A DNA stretch of 64,000 nucleotides from Streptomyces lydicus (GTDB taxonomy: Bacteria; Actinomycetota; Actinomycetes; Streptomycetales; Streptomycetaceae), in NCBI RefSeq assembly GCF_004125265.1, contig NZ_RDTE01000003.1, forward strand, positions 5,766,001-5,830,000, in the 5' to 3' direction. Position numbers and translations under genes: made by a program. The notes below the pieces were generated by a model. The model had not been told where the DNA came from. It saw only the letters and a list, made by a program, of their open reading frames with translations, and did not search any database. Positions 34,157-43,241 of the stretch are shown piece by piece. The stretch's first letter is position 1, and every line of letters begins with the position of its first letter.

Positions 34157-34936
34157 GTGGCAGAGCGCAAGCCGATCGAGTCATGGCTCACCGATATGGA
34201 CGGCGTCCTGATGCACGAGGGCGTTCCGGTCCCCGGGGCGGACGCCTTCATCAAGCGGCTGCGCGAGTCGGGCAAGCCCTTTCTCGTGCTGACCAACAAT
34301 TCCATCTACACCCCGCGTGACCTGCACGCCCGCCTGAACCGCATCGGGCTGGAGGTGCCGTGGGAGTCCATCTGGACCTCCGCGCTGGCCACCGCCCAGT
34401 TCCTGGACGACCAGCGGCCCGGCGGCACCGCGTACGTCATCGGGGAGGCGGGCCTGACCACCGCCCTGCACGACATCGGCTACGTCCTGACCGACCACTC
34501 CCCGGACTATGTCGTCCTGGGCGAGACCCGCACCTACAGCTTCGAGGCGCTGACGAAGGCGATCCGGCTGATCAACGAGGGGGCGCGGTTCATCGCCACC
34601 AACCCCGACGAGACCGGCCCCTCCCCGCAGGGCGCGCTGCCCGCGACCGGTTCGGTGGCCGCGCTGATCACCAAGGCGACGGGCGTCGACCCGTACTTCG
34701 TCGGCAAGCCGAACCCGCTGATGATGCGGCACGGGCTCAACGTCATCGGCGCCCACTCCGAGACCTCCGCGATGATCGGCGACCGGATGGACACCGATGT
34801 GCTGGCCGGGCTGGAGGCGGGCATGGAGACCTTCCTCGTACTGACCGGGCTGACCCGCCCCGAGGAGGTCGACCGGCACCCGTTCCGGCCCTCCCGTGTG
34901 GTGGACTCGATCGCGGACCTCATCGATCTGGTGTGA
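34157..34936 (+). CDS. NagD-like HAD-IIA phosphatase
   Basis: A 259-residue HAD-superfamily phosphatase. Motif I DMDGVLMHEG (nucleophile Asp at about residue 14), motif II LTNNSIYTPRD, C2-type cap, motif III Lys in FVGKPNPLM, motif IV MIGDRMDTDVLAG. This is the NagD/PNP-phosphatase group, which removes phosphate from nucleotides, sugar phosphates or other small metabolites. CAGGAG at 34144-34149 supports GTG 34157. Nothing nearby fixes the substrate. Confidence 0.88.
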   Translation: MAERKPIESWLTDMDGVLMHEGVPVPGADAFIKRLRESGKPFLVLTNNSIYTPRDLHARLNRIGLEVPWESIWTSALATAQFLDDQRPGGTAYVIGEAGLTTALHDIGYVLTDHSPDYVVLGETRTYSFEALTKAIRLINEGARFIATNPDETGPSPQGALPATGSVAALITKATGVDPYFVGKPNPLMMRHGLNVIGAHSETSAMIGDRMDTDVLAGLEAGMETFLVLTGLTRPEEVDRHPFRPSRVVDSIADLIDLV

Positions 34937-35230
34937 GCGGCGCCGAGGGGGCGTGAGCCGGGGGACCGGCGTCCGGTCCGGCGCCATGTGCGACCCGCGC
35001 CGGCCCGCAGGATGGACGGCCGGGCCGCCGTCGCCATGGACGCCCGGCGCCCCGGCGTACCGGCGTCTCGGCACCTCCCGCACCGCGGCGCCCCCCGGGG
35101 TACCGGAGCGCCGCGGACGCTCGTGGCCGCCGGACGCCGTTGCCCCCCACCCGAACGGCGCAGCCCCGGACCGTTACCGGATGCGGCCGGGCTCGCACGG
35201 GCGGACCTTCGGAGTTATCGGAGGTTCACC
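34937..35230 (+). other. Gene-free spacer
   Basis: A 294-bp GC-rich spacer between the NagD-like gene and the small membrane protein gene. GGAG at 35220 serves the latter. I see no terminator, repeat or further gene in it. Confidence 0.5.
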
Positions 35231-35635
35231 ATGCGCTCACGGCACCTTGCTCTCTGCGCCGCGGCCGCGGCCTGCGCGGTGATGACGTCGCCCGTGTCCG
35301 GCGGGAACGCACGCGCCCCCGGGACCGGAACGGTCTTTGCCGCCCTCGCCCCGGCGGCGCCTGCCCCGGCCAGGCCGGCTTCGGCCGCCCTCGCCTCGGC
35401 GAGCCCTGCCTCGGTCGTCCCCGCGCGGGCCCCCCACCCTGCTCCCGCGGTCCGTCCCGCTCCGGCCCCCCGCACCGGCGTGCCTGCCGAGGCCTCGCCG
35501 AGTCGCGAGCTGAGCAGCACCTCGGCCGTGGGCCTGGTGCTGGCCGGGGGCGCCATCCTGGTCATCGCGGGCCAGCTGCTCCGGCTCCGGATGCGACTGC
35601 GCCGCGAGCGGCGGGGCGAGGCCGATGAGCACTGA
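35231..35635 (+). CDS. Small Ala/Pro-rich exported protein with C-terminal membrane helix
   Basis: A 134-residue protein: signal peptide (LALCAAAAACAVMTSPVSGG), a long Ala/Pro-rich extracellular stretch, then a C-terminal hydrophobic helix (TSAVGLVLAGGAILVIAGQLL) and a basic tail (RLRMRLRRERR). This resembles a sorted surface protein, but the usual LPXTG or LAXTG motif is absent. The stop overlaps the next gene by 11 bp. I do not recognise the family; pairs like this precede class F sortase genes in Streptomyces as I recall. Confidence 0.7.
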   Translation: MRSRHLALCAAAAACAVMTSPVSGGNARAPGTGTVFAALAPAAPAPARPASAALASASPASVVPARAPHPAPAVRPAPAPRTGVPAEASPSRELSSTSAVGLVLAGGAILVIAGQLLRLRMRLRRERRGEADEH

Positions 35636-36653
35636 GGAACGGGTGAGTGGTGACGGGCAAGTGAATACGGAGAAGCAGGGGAGGGCCGGGGCAAGAGCCG
35701 GGGCGCCGGCCCTGTCCGGCACTCGCGGCGCCTTCTCCTCTTCCGGCGTCCACCGTGCCTCCGGCCCTCATGCTCCTTTCAGCCTCCGTAACCCCCTCAG
35801 CCCCTGTAACCCCCTCAGCGCCCCCAACCCGCACAACCCCCACAGCGCCCACGGCCCCTTCGCCCCACCCGGCACCAGCCTCAGCCCCAACCCTGGTCAC
35901 AGCCGCCACCCCGGTCGCCATCCGGCCACCACCCCCGGAAAGCTCCTCGCCGGTGTGGCCTGGGCCGTGCTGCTGCTGGGGCTGTGGCTGTGGGGCCGGG
36001 ATCTGGCGGACGGGGTGGCCGCGCAGCTCGCCACGACCGGTGATGTCGCCGCCGTCGGGCGCCCGTTGGGCCGTCAGGCCCCTCCGCAGGCGCATGCGCC
36101 GCTGACCGCCGCCGTGAAGGCGGAGCCCGTGGGCCTCACCATCGACGCCCTCGGCGTACGGGAGGGCGGCATCGTCGCACGAGGCCTCGACGCGTACGGC
36201 ATCCTCACCCCGCCCCCGGACACCTCCCCGGCCCTCGTCGGCTGGTACGCCGACGGGCCGCAACCGGGCGAGGCGGGCGCGGCGCTGCTCGTGGGCCGGG
36301 GCGGCTCCGGCCGCGATCCACATGCCCGGCAGGCCCTCGTGCACCGTCTGACCGCCCTCGGTCCTGGGGACCGGGTGGACATCCAGCGCTCCGACGGCAG
36401 CACCGCACGCTTCACCGTCGAGGACGTCCAGCTCTACGACCGTGACCGCTTCGACGCACGCAGGGCCTATGCCGCCCGCGACCGGGGCCGCTCCGAACTC
36501 CGGCTGATCGTCGACGAGGGAGACGGTGAGGGCGACGGAGACGGCGGTCGCGGCCACGCCGCCCCTCGCGCCCGTGGCGACGGGGCCCCGAACGTGGTCG
36601 TGGTGTCGGCCTGTTTGACGTCTCTTCAGGCGGCAGGCACACGGGGCGGCTGA
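35625..36653 (+). CDS. Class F sortase-like protein lacking catalytic His and Cys
   Basis: A 342-residue protein. An N-terminal region of about 100 residues is Pro/Asn/Ser-rich (NPLSAPNPHNPH), followed by one membrane helix (LLAGVAWAVLLLGLWLW) and a sortase barrel recognisable from LVGWYADGPQPGEAGAALLVG and VDIQRSDGSTARFTVEDVQLYDRDRF. Class F sortases have VGHxDS and LITC at the active site; here these positions read VGRGGS (R225) and LIVD (D297). Both catalytic residues are therefore absent in this reading, so it is probably not a transpeptidase. Translation overlaps the small membrane protein gene, suggesting a stable complex. Confidence 0.75.
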   Translation: MSTEERVSGDGQVNTEKQGRAGARAGAPALSGTRGAFSSSGVHRASGPHAPFSLRNPLSPCNPLSAPNPHNPHSAHGPFAPPGTSLSPNPGHSRHPGRHPATTPGKLLAGVAWAVLLLGLWLWGRDLADGVAAQLATTGDVAAVGRPLGRQAPPQAHAPLTAAVKAEPVGLTIDALGVREGGIVARGLDAYGILTPPPDTSPALVGWYADGPQPGEAGAALLVGRGGSGRDPHARQALVHRLTALGPGDRVDIQRSDGSTARFTVEDVQLYDRDRFDARRAYAARDRGRSELRLIVDEGDGEGDGDGGRGHAAPRARGDGAPNVVVVSACLTSLQAAGTRGG

Positions 36654-36795
36654 ACCATCACGAGCGCCATTCGTCAAGCGTCTTAGCAGCCTGTGGACAG
36701 CCCGTCCACAGGCCGACCCCGGCGGATGCCCGTGTGCCACGATGGTGAGACCGGCGGTCCCCGCCGGCCCTGTCCGATGTTCCGAGGGGGAGTGG

Positions 36796-37875
36796 ATGTA
36801 CGGCGATCTGCGACGGACGGCCGGTACCGGGCCGCCCGGCGGGCCCCGCGACGGCCGGCGGCGGACCGCGCATGCCGGGGCGGCATCGACGAGGACGGCG
36901 GTGGGGGCACTGGCCCTGCTGCTGCTCGCCGGCTGCTCCTCGTCCGGTGGCAGTGACGACAGCGTTCCGGCCAAACCGGGCCAACGCCCCAAGGCCGTCG
37001 CGCCGTTCTGGGTCAACCCGGACAGCAAGGCGGCCCGCCAGGTATCCGACTACGGCGACGAGGGCAAGGCCGCGGACGCCCGCCTGGCCAACAAGATCGC
37101 GGCGCAGCCGGTCGCGGAATGGATAGGTGTCGACGACCCCCAGGGGGAGGCGCGCGGCTTCACCCAGGCGGCCGCCAAGGCCGACCGCGAGGCGCTGCTC
37201 GTTCTCTACAACATCCCGCACCGCGACTGCGGCCGCTACTCCCAGGGCGGCGCCGCCGACGGCAATGCCTACCGGTCCTGGCTGGACGGCGTGCTCAAGG
37301 GCATCGGTGACCGTGCCACCACCGTCATCCTGGAGCCCGACGCGCTGCCGCACATCGCGGACAAGTGCACCCCGCAGCAGTTCCACGAGGAGCGCTACGC
37401 CCTGCTGACGGAAGCGGTCGGCAAGCTCAAGGCGCTGCCGCACACCAAGGTCTATCTGGACGCCGGCAATCCGCACTGGATCAAGGACCCGGGCCAGATG
37501 GTCGAACCCCTCAAACGGGCCGGCATCGACCGCGCCGACGGCTTCGCGCTGAACATCTCCAACTACCAGACCACCGCCGAGAACACGACGTACGGCAAGC
37601 GGCTGTCCGACATGGTCGGCGGCAAGCCCTTCGTCATCGACACCAGCCGCAACGGCAACGGTCCGGCCCCCGGCGGGGACGACCCGGAGAACTGGTGCAA
37701 CCCGCCCGGCCGTGCCCTGGGCACCGCGCCGACCACCAAGACCGGCGACCCCCGAATAGCCGCCTACCTGTGGATCAAACGCCCGGGGGAGTCGGACGGC
37801 ACCTGCAAGGGCGGCCCCAAGGCGGGCACCTGGTGGCCCGAGTACGCCCTGGGGCTGGCCCGCAGCGCCGAATAG
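36796..37875 (+). CDS. cslZ: GH6 family glycoside hydrolase lipoprotein (CslZ-like)
   Basis: A 359-residue extracellular endoglucanase-type enzyme. Lipobox LLAGC at about residues 46-50, then the GH6 barrel with LYNIPHRDCGRYS (D144), ILEPDALPHI (D182, general acid) and VIDTSRNGNG (D282), plus WIKRPGESDGTC. All expected catalytic Asp residues are present. SD GAGGGGGA at 36785-36791 supports ATG 36796. Convergent with glxA-cslA, the same neighbourhood as S. coelicolor/S. lividans cslZ (SCO2838 as I recall). There it acts on the glucan made by CslA at hyphal tips. Confidence 0.86.
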   Translation: MYGDLRRTAGTGPPGGPRDGRRRTAHAGAASTRTAVGALALLLLAGCSSSGGSDDSVPAKPGQRPKAVAPFWVNPDSKAARQVSDYGDEGKAADARLANKIAAQPVAEWIGVDDPQGEARGFTQAAAKADREALLVLYNIPHRDCGRYSQGGAADGNAYRSWLDGVLKGIGDRATTVILEPDALPHIADKCTPQQFHEERYALLTEAVGKLKALPHTKVYLDAGNPHWIKDPGQMVEPLKRAGIDRADGFALNISNYQTTAENTTYGKRLSDMVGGKPFVIDTSRNGNGPAPGGDDPENWCNPPGRALGTAPTTKTGDPRIAAYLWIKRPGESDGTCKGGPKAGTWWPEYALGLARSAE

Positions 37876-37948
37876 CGGGCGCAGCGGGCGGCAGCAGGTC
37901 AGGCCGCAGCGGGCCCGGCCGGACCTGCTGCGGCCCCTGCCGTACCAC

Positions 37949-39904
37949 TCACCGACCCTGCGTCGCCGGCACCTTCACCCACACCGCCTTCGACGGGGTG
38001 CCGTGCCCGTCGACCGCGTTCAGCATGTACCACCCGGGCGGCACCAGCGACGGGTCCTTGGGCAGGGTGACCGTCACTCCCTTCCCGCCCTTGGCCACCG
38101 TGAAGTCCAGTGCGATCGAGCGCTGTTCGACATTGGTGACGTGGGTGAACGAGCCGGGGCGCATCAGCCGCATCTTCTTGATGCCGGCCGCGTGCGGGGA
38201 GCCGAAGGTCGCGCTGCTGCCGAGCGAGACCGTCTTCGGCGCCTCCTCCGTCAGCTCGGGGCGCGACTTCCGGTAGAGGTACGGCGGGGTGTAGAGGTCG
38301 ATCTGCTGCTGGAAGACGCCCGGCTTGGTGTTGTCCTTGTCGGCGTACAGGGAATCCGAGCCGAAGGTCATCACCCGGCCGTCGGGCAGCAGCAGGGCAC
38401 CGGAGTGGTAGTTACGGCCCACCAGCGGGTCGGCCACCTGGCGGGCGGAGTTGGTCGCCGGGTCGTACAGCTCCGCCTTGAGGATGTTGGAGTCACTGCG
38501 GCCGCGGTAGTCACCGGAGCCGTTCGTGGTCAGCACGGTGTCGTCCGGCATGATCACGCTGCTCGGGTAGCGGGCCTTCGCATACAGCGGAGGACCGTCC
38601 TTGAAGCGGGGCGAGGGGGCGTGCAGATCCACGATGCGGGTCTTGGCCGTGGACTTCGGGTCCTCGCCGACCCCGCCTCCGCCCAGCACCATGTACCGCT
38701 GCTCCTGGGCCGGCGGCAGCAGCACCGACATCGAGGTCTCCAGGATCTTCGGATCGCTCATCCCGGGCACGACCTGGAACTTGTTGGACTTCAGGTCCCA
38801 GATGCCGGGGGTGCGGCCGATGTTGTCCGGGCCGTAGCCGGCGTTGGAACCGGTGTAGAAGATCCGCCCCTGGTCGGTGAGGAAGAGCGCCGGGTAGGTC
38901 GGGAAGAAACGTCGCTTGGGCAGGTAGGTCCACTTCTTCGTCTTCGGGTCGTAGACCTCCTGCTTGCCGGGGACGACCTGCCCGATCTCGTCCAGCCCGG
39001 AGACGGAGAGGACCTTGCCGTCCTGCAGCGTGGTGAGCGTCGGGTACCAGCGGGCCTCGTTCATCGGGTCGACGGGCACGTAGCGCTCGGCCACCGGGTC
39101 GAACTCGAAGGAGTCCTTGATCCCCTGGAAGTCCTTCTTGTCGAAGGACAGCTTCTGTGCGATGCCGTAGAAGTTGTGGGCGGCCGCGCCGGTCAGGCCG
39201 TGGATCCGGTAGTTGTCCTGGGCCCCGGTGGAGTGGCTGCGGCCGTCCTTGAGGGCCTCGACATAGACCCGGGCCTCGCTGTGCACCACCGTGACCCTGC
39301 CGGTCTTCGGATCGGTCTTCTTCTTCGCCCGCGGCACCACGACCGGGTCCTTGGAGGCGAAGGTCTTGCCGTTGCTCTTGCCGGTGAAGAGCGTGCCGGC
39401 CGGGAAGGTCTTCGGGGCGTCCGGGTCCTCGTTGTAGACGATCATGAGGCCGCCGGCCTTCTTCACATCGCCGTTCAGCTTCTCGTAGCGCTGGGTCCCG
39501 CCGGCCACCAGCAGCTTGCCGTCGGGGAGCTGGGTGTGCCCGGAGCAGAAGAGGTCCTTGGGCGTGGGGATGTTCTTGAAGGTGTTCTTCTCCGGATCCC
39601 ACAGGACCGTACGGAACGACTTGGCCTTGAAGTTGGCCGCGTTGTTGCCGGAGCCGGCGACCAGCAGCACCTTCCCGGTGTGCAGCAGGGCCGCGTGGAT
39701 GGTGTTGATGCGGTACTTGTCGGGGACGTTGACGACGTCCCAGTGGCCGTTCGCCGCCTTGTACTCGGGCTTGTTGATCTTGTACTGGTGGTACTGCTCC
39801 GAGGCGAAGCCGTAGAGGGCCGGCCCGTTCATCGCGGCGAGCGCGAGCACCACCGCCGCCGCTATCGCCACTCGGCGGGTGCGACGGTTCGGACGGTACT
39901 TCAT
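37949..39904 (-). CDS. glxA: Copper radical oxidase GlxA
   Basis: A 651-residue galactose-oxidase-like copper enzyme acting outside the membrane, needed with CslA for glycan deposition at hyphal tips in S. lividans. N-terminal helix at about residues 10-32 serves as anchor. Kelch-type repeats carry the cofactor residues: C120 in LFCSGHT (predicted to cross-link a Tyr), W286-Y287 in RWYPT, Y499-H500 in NYHSG and H588 in FTHVTN. A C-terminal beta domain (DUF1929-like) ends the protein. ATG 39904 overlaps the cslA stop (ATGA), so expression is coupled. Confidence 0.93.
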   Translation of the reverse strand: MKYRPNRRTRRVAIAAAVVLALAAMNGPALYGFASEQYHQYKINKPEYKAANGHWDVVNVPDKYRINTIHAALLHTGKVLLVAGSGNNAANFKAKSFRTVLWDPEKNTFKNIPTPKDLFCSGHTQLPDGKLLVAGGTQRYEKLNGDVKKAGGLMIVYNEDPDAPKTFPAGTLFTGKSNGKTFASKDPVVVPRAKKKTDPKTGRVTVVHSEARVYVEALKDGRSHSTGAQDNYRIHGLTGAAAHNFYGIAQKLSFDKKDFQGIKDSFEFDPVAERYVPVDPMNEARWYPTLTTLQDGKVLSVSGLDEIGQVVPGKQEVYDPKTKKWTYLPKRRFFPTYPALFLTDQGRIFYTGSNAGYGPDNIGRTPGIWDLKSNKFQVVPGMSDPKILETSMSVLLPPAQEQRYMVLGGGGVGEDPKSTAKTRIVDLHAPSPRFKDGPPLYAKARYPSSVIMPDDTVLTTNGSGDYRGRSDSNILKAELYDPATNSARQVADPLVGRNYHSGALLLPDGRVMTFGSDSLYADKDNTKPGVFQQQIDLYTPPYLYRKSRPELTEEAPKTVSLGSSATFGSPHAAGIKKMRLMRPGSFTHVTNVEQRSIALDFTVAKGGKGVTVTLPKDPSLVPPGWYMLNAVDGHGTPSKAVWVKVPATQGR

Positions 39905-42000
39905 GTGTGACGTCCCCCAAGGGCGATCTGCAGGGTTTGTTCGGAGCTGACGGCCGGGGCGTCGGCCTGTTCAGTGGTCTGACCACGGGCCTGGTCGGGG
40001 GCCTGGTCAGGGGCCTGGTCAGGACCCTCGGGCGGGCCGGCGGAGGGGCCGGCCGGCTGTCCGGCGGCCCGGGCGGCGGCCGGCGCCGCACCCTCCCCGA
40101 CACTGTCCGTGGCACCGTCCGCAGCACCATCGGCCGCATCGGCACCCGCACCGCCGCCACCGGCACCACCCGCACCGCCGGCACCCCCGGCAGCCGCCGC
40201 CTCCCTCCGCTTCCGTTCCTCACCCCGTACGGACACCCGCCAGGCGATGATCGGCGCGGCGGTGATCAGCATCGCGAGCGTGGCCCAGGTGACCATCGCC
40301 GGGTGGCTGTGCCCCAGCACGAACGAGGCGATCAGCGAGCCCCCGAAGACGAGCAGGAAGAACAGGTGCACCCGGAACGTCCCGAAGAGCGTGTCCGGGC
40401 TGGACGAGTCGCCCTTCGGCGTCACCACGAACTTGCTCTTGCGGCGCAGCACCGTGTCGAACAGCGACCGGGCGTAGATCGGCGCGGACAGCGCGGACAT
40501 CACCATGCCGGCGACCCCGCCGGAGCCCTCCGGCTCGTGCGGCGAGACATTGTGCCGCCGGTTCCAGATGTACAGGCCGATCTGCAGCGCCGAGGCATTG
40601 CCGTAGAGCATCATCCACACCGCGGGATCGATCTGCACACCCGAGGCCCCCAGACCCAGGAACAGCGCACAACTGAGCGCCGCCAGGATCCAGTTCAGCG
40701 CCGACATCGGGTAGAAGATCACCATCATGGTGTAGTTGAAGAGCCGGCCCGCGGGCAGCGTGAACGGCGCCTTCCAGAACTGCTTGAGGATCGTTTCGTA
40801 CGTCCCGCGCGACCAGCGCAGCTGCTGGGTGAAGAAGTCGGTCCAGGCCGTGGGCCCCTCGCCGACCGCGAGCACGTCCGGGGTGTAGACCGAGCGCCAC
40901 TTCTTCCCGGTCTGCGGATTGCTGTGCCGGTGCATCTCGAAGCCGGTCGCCATGTCCTCGGTGATCGAGTCGTACAGTCCGCCGATCTGCTTCAGCGCGC
41001 TGATGCGCACGGCGTTGGACGTACCGACGAACATCGGGGCGCCATAGCGGTTGCCGGCCCGCTGGACCAGCGCGTGGAAGAGGAACTGCTGCGACTCGGC
41101 GGCCTTGGTGACGAAGGTGTCGTAATTGCCGTACACCTGAGGGCCGATGACGAAGCCGACGTCCGGATCGCGGAAGAAGCCCAGCATCCGCTCCAGGTAG
41201 TTGGGCAGCGGGACGTGGTCGGTGTCGACGGAGGCGAAGTAGTCGTAGGCGTCGCCGTGCGCCTGCAGCCAGGCGTTGTAGTTGCCGTGCTTGGTCTTGG
41301 CGCGGTGCGGGCCCTTGGCCTGGTTCCACTCCGGGACGCCCTTGCGGCTGAAGTGGTGGACGCCCAGGCGCCGGCAGACTTCCTTGACCTCGGGGTCGTC
41401 ACCCTCGTCCAGCAGCCAGACGTGCAGCAGACCGCGGTGGCGGATCTTGACCGCCGCCTCCAGCGTCTTCGTCACCATGGCGAGGGGTTCCTTGCCCGGC
41501 ACGAACGAGGTGAGGAAGGCGACGCGGGTGCCGCTCTCGGGTATGACCGGGACGGGGTCGCGGGCGACCAGGGTGGCATGCGCGTTGGACAGCACATTCA
41601 TGCACCGGAACAGCTCGATCAGCCCGATCGAGACCAGCATGACGACGTCCAGCGCCGGGAGGAAGTCATAGGCGGGGTAGTCGCGTTCGGTCCAGTGGTT
41701 CGGCTGCATCAGCCAGACCAGCAGCCCGAACGAGACCAGCGGCGCGGCGCCGAGCAGCAGGGCCGCCCGTATGCGGTGCGGTTCGTCCGCGAGCAGCGAG
41801 CGGTAGCGGACCTTGTAGGGCTTGTCCGGGTCGGGCCGGGTGAGCGGCCCGGCCAGCCGGCTGTAGTGCTCGTAGTCATAGCGCGGCAGCGGCTTGCGCT
41901 GGGGCCGCCGCTGCCGCTGCTGGCGTGGCACGCGCAGGCGCGCCGTGGCCGACGGGTCGTACGGGCGCTGCGGCCGGGAGCCGTCAGGCGGCGACGTCAT
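39901..42000 (-). CDS. cslA: Cellulose synthase-like glycosyltransferase CslA
   Basis: A 699-residue GT2 membrane synthase making a beta-linked glucan at growing tips. Two helices (about 110-190) precede the catalytic domain with LDEGDDPEV, the DxD motif SVDTDHV (D259, D261), the TED motif ITEDMATGFE and QQLRW (Q392, R395, W396). Four or more helices follow, then an Ala/Gly/Pro-rich cytoplasmic tail with a PDQA triple repeat. GGGGGA lies 7 bp before ATG 42000; the frame extends to 42168 but without support. Directly followed by glxA. Confidence 0.93.
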   Translation of the reverse strand: MTSPPDGSRPQRPYDPSATARLRVPRQQRQRRPQRKPLPRYDYEHYSRLAGPLTRPDPDKPYKVRYRSLLADEPHRIRAALLLGAAPLVSFGLLVWLMQPNHWTERDYPAYDFLPALDVVMLVSIGLIELFRCMNVLSNAHATLVARDPVPVIPESGTRVAFLTSFVPGKEPLAMVTKTLEAAVKIRHRGLLHVWLLDEGDDPEVKEVCRRLGVHHFSRKGVPEWNQAKGPHRAKTKHGNYNAWLQAHGDAYDYFASVDTDHVPLPNYLERMLGFFRDPDVGFVIGPQVYGNYDTFVTKAAESQQFLFHALVQRAGNRYGAPMFVGTSNAVRISALKQIGGLYDSITEDMATGFEMHRHSNPQTGKKWRSVYTPDVLAVGEGPTAWTDFFTQQLRWSRGTYETILKQFWKAPFTLPAGRLFNYTMMVIFYPMSALNWILAALSCALFLGLGASGVQIDPAVWMMLYGNASALQIGLYIWNRRHNVSPHEPEGSGGVAGMVMSALSAPIYARSLFDTVLRRKSKFVVTPKGDSSSPDTLFGTFRVHLFFLLVFGGSLIASFVLGHSHPAMVTWATLAMLITAAPIIAWRVSVRGEERKRREAAAAGGAGGAGGAGGGGAGADAADGAADGATDSVGEGAAPAAARAAGQPAGPSAGPPEGPDQAPDQAPDQARGQTTEQADAPAVSSEQTLQIALGGRHT

Positions 42001-43167
42001 GAGTCCATCCCCCCGCACGCAACGATGGCTGCGTGCCGTCTGTGCTGATGGCCCGAGTCCGCGGTCCCCCGCGACCGACTCGGGCGCTTTGCTGTCGGCC
42101 GCCTGCACCGTCGGACGGTTGGCAGCCGTCCTCCGGTTGCGTATGCAACGCTGCCGCGATCCTGCCAAGCGGCGATTTCCCCGTGTTCACATCACGCCAT
42201 CCGGCGTGCCCGGCTGGTCCCACTCGGCTGGATGCGGCCCTCATTTCGCCGAGTTATCAGGTCAGGTTCCCTAACCGCCGTCGTGATGGCAAGAGTTGTC
42301 CAGGGAATTGTGTACAAGAGTGCGCAAGACGGGGCCGTGTGTGGCGCGAAGCACATCACTTTGATACAGGACTGACGTCAATTCTCCCGCTGTCAACGGA
42401 TATCGGGGGCAATCGCCGAGGTCTCCTCGCTCTGGGTGTTCAGTAGTATCCCCTGCGTAAAGAGGGTGCTACAGGCCGGTAATTCGCCGGTCGATCCACC
42501 CTCGACCGGTAAAGCCGGCCGGAGTGCCAAGGGATTTTCGGGCGGGGCGTGACGGGGGCGCCGAGGTCGCCATCCCCTGAACGAACAGCCTGGTCAGGGG
42601 ACTTGAGCGGTGGAGCGCGCGGCGCGGATCGGCGTCTGCGGGAATTCGCCGGCCGGGCGGACGAGGGTGATTCCATGGCGCGTTCGGCTCGTTTGCCGAC
42701 TCCGATGAAGTTACCTCTGAGTATGCCGATTTGGCTGAAGGTGTGGTCACTTCCCGGGAGAGGGATCCCTGCTCGCCCGGCCTATTGGTGGCCCTCGCCG
42801 GGGGAGTGTCGGAAGCGCCTTCCGCGAGTGGCGGTGCCGTGATTTCCGGGATCCTGCCGCCATGGCGTCGCCGCCTACTCGGTCCGGGGCGTCCGCCGTG
42901 GGGGCCGGGATCGCAGCCGCCGGCCGAGAGGGGGCCCAGGGGATAGGTGCGGAAGGGTGTGAACGGCGGAGCGGCGCACCTGGACGGAAGGGGTGGGGTG
43001 CCGCAGGCGGGTGAATCTGTATGCGATCGGGCAATTACCGTTTGTGATCGCAAGGGATCCGGCTGCCGCCGTCCGGGGGCCCGGAGGGAGTGGGAGAGGG
43101 GGCGGTCACTCGCCCGGTCGACCCCATGACTGAGGCCCCCCGCGTGGCGAGGGGCCTCAGTCTTACG
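42001..43167. other. Long gene-free region upstream of cslA
   Basis: About 1.2 kb between cslA and tRNA-Lys with no convincing CDS. It is less GC-rich than its surroundings around 42240-42480. Seen in it: a hairpin at 42051-42085 (GCCCGAGT...ACTCGGGC) in the cslA leader; GTTGC-GTAT-GCAAC at 42136-42149; and a possible cslA promoter on the minus strand (TTGACG, 17-bp spacer, TGATGT, about 42355-42385). Open frames at 42469-43053 (minus) and 42731-42946 (plus) have atypical composition. Confidence 0.55.
43128..43162 (-). terminator. Terminator of tRNA-Lys copy 1
   Basis: Perfect 12-bp inverted repeat GACTGAGGCCCC (43128-43139) and complement (43151-43162), directly downstream of the tRNA on the minus strand. 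Confidence 0.75.
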
Positions 43168-43241
43168 TGCGCCGCCAGGGACTCGAACCCCGGACCCGCT
43201 GATTAAGAGTCAGCTGCTCTAACCAACTGAGCTAGCGGCGC
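43168..43241 (-). tRNA. tRNA-Lys (CTT), copy 1
   Basis: 74 nt, minus strand. Acceptor GCGCCGC/GCGGCGC with discriminator A, D arm GCTCAGTTGGTTAGAGC, anticodon loop CTCTTAA with anticodon CTT (complement of 43205-43207), T loop GGTTCGAGTCC. CCA is not encoded. Identical to copies at 48289 and 62981. A -10 like TAAAGT lies upstream on the minus strand. Confidence 0.97.

Noticed and set aside
38003..42048. Long plus-strand frames of 635 and 713 residues
   Set aside because: Antisense to glxA and cslA; no recognisable domains.
42731..42946. Short plus-strand frame with DEVTSEYADLAEGVV upstream
   Set aside because: The acidic part looks protein-like, but the frame is closed by TGA at 42668 and has no proper start; could be a gene relic.
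42469..43053. Possible 194-residue minus-strand gene
   Set aside because: Pro/Ser/Arg-rich, no SD, no recognisable family; codon use does not match neighbours.
43168..43241. Integrative element attachment at tRNA-Lys
   Set aside because: No integrase, excisionase or direct repeat of the tRNA 3' end beyond the full gene copies.
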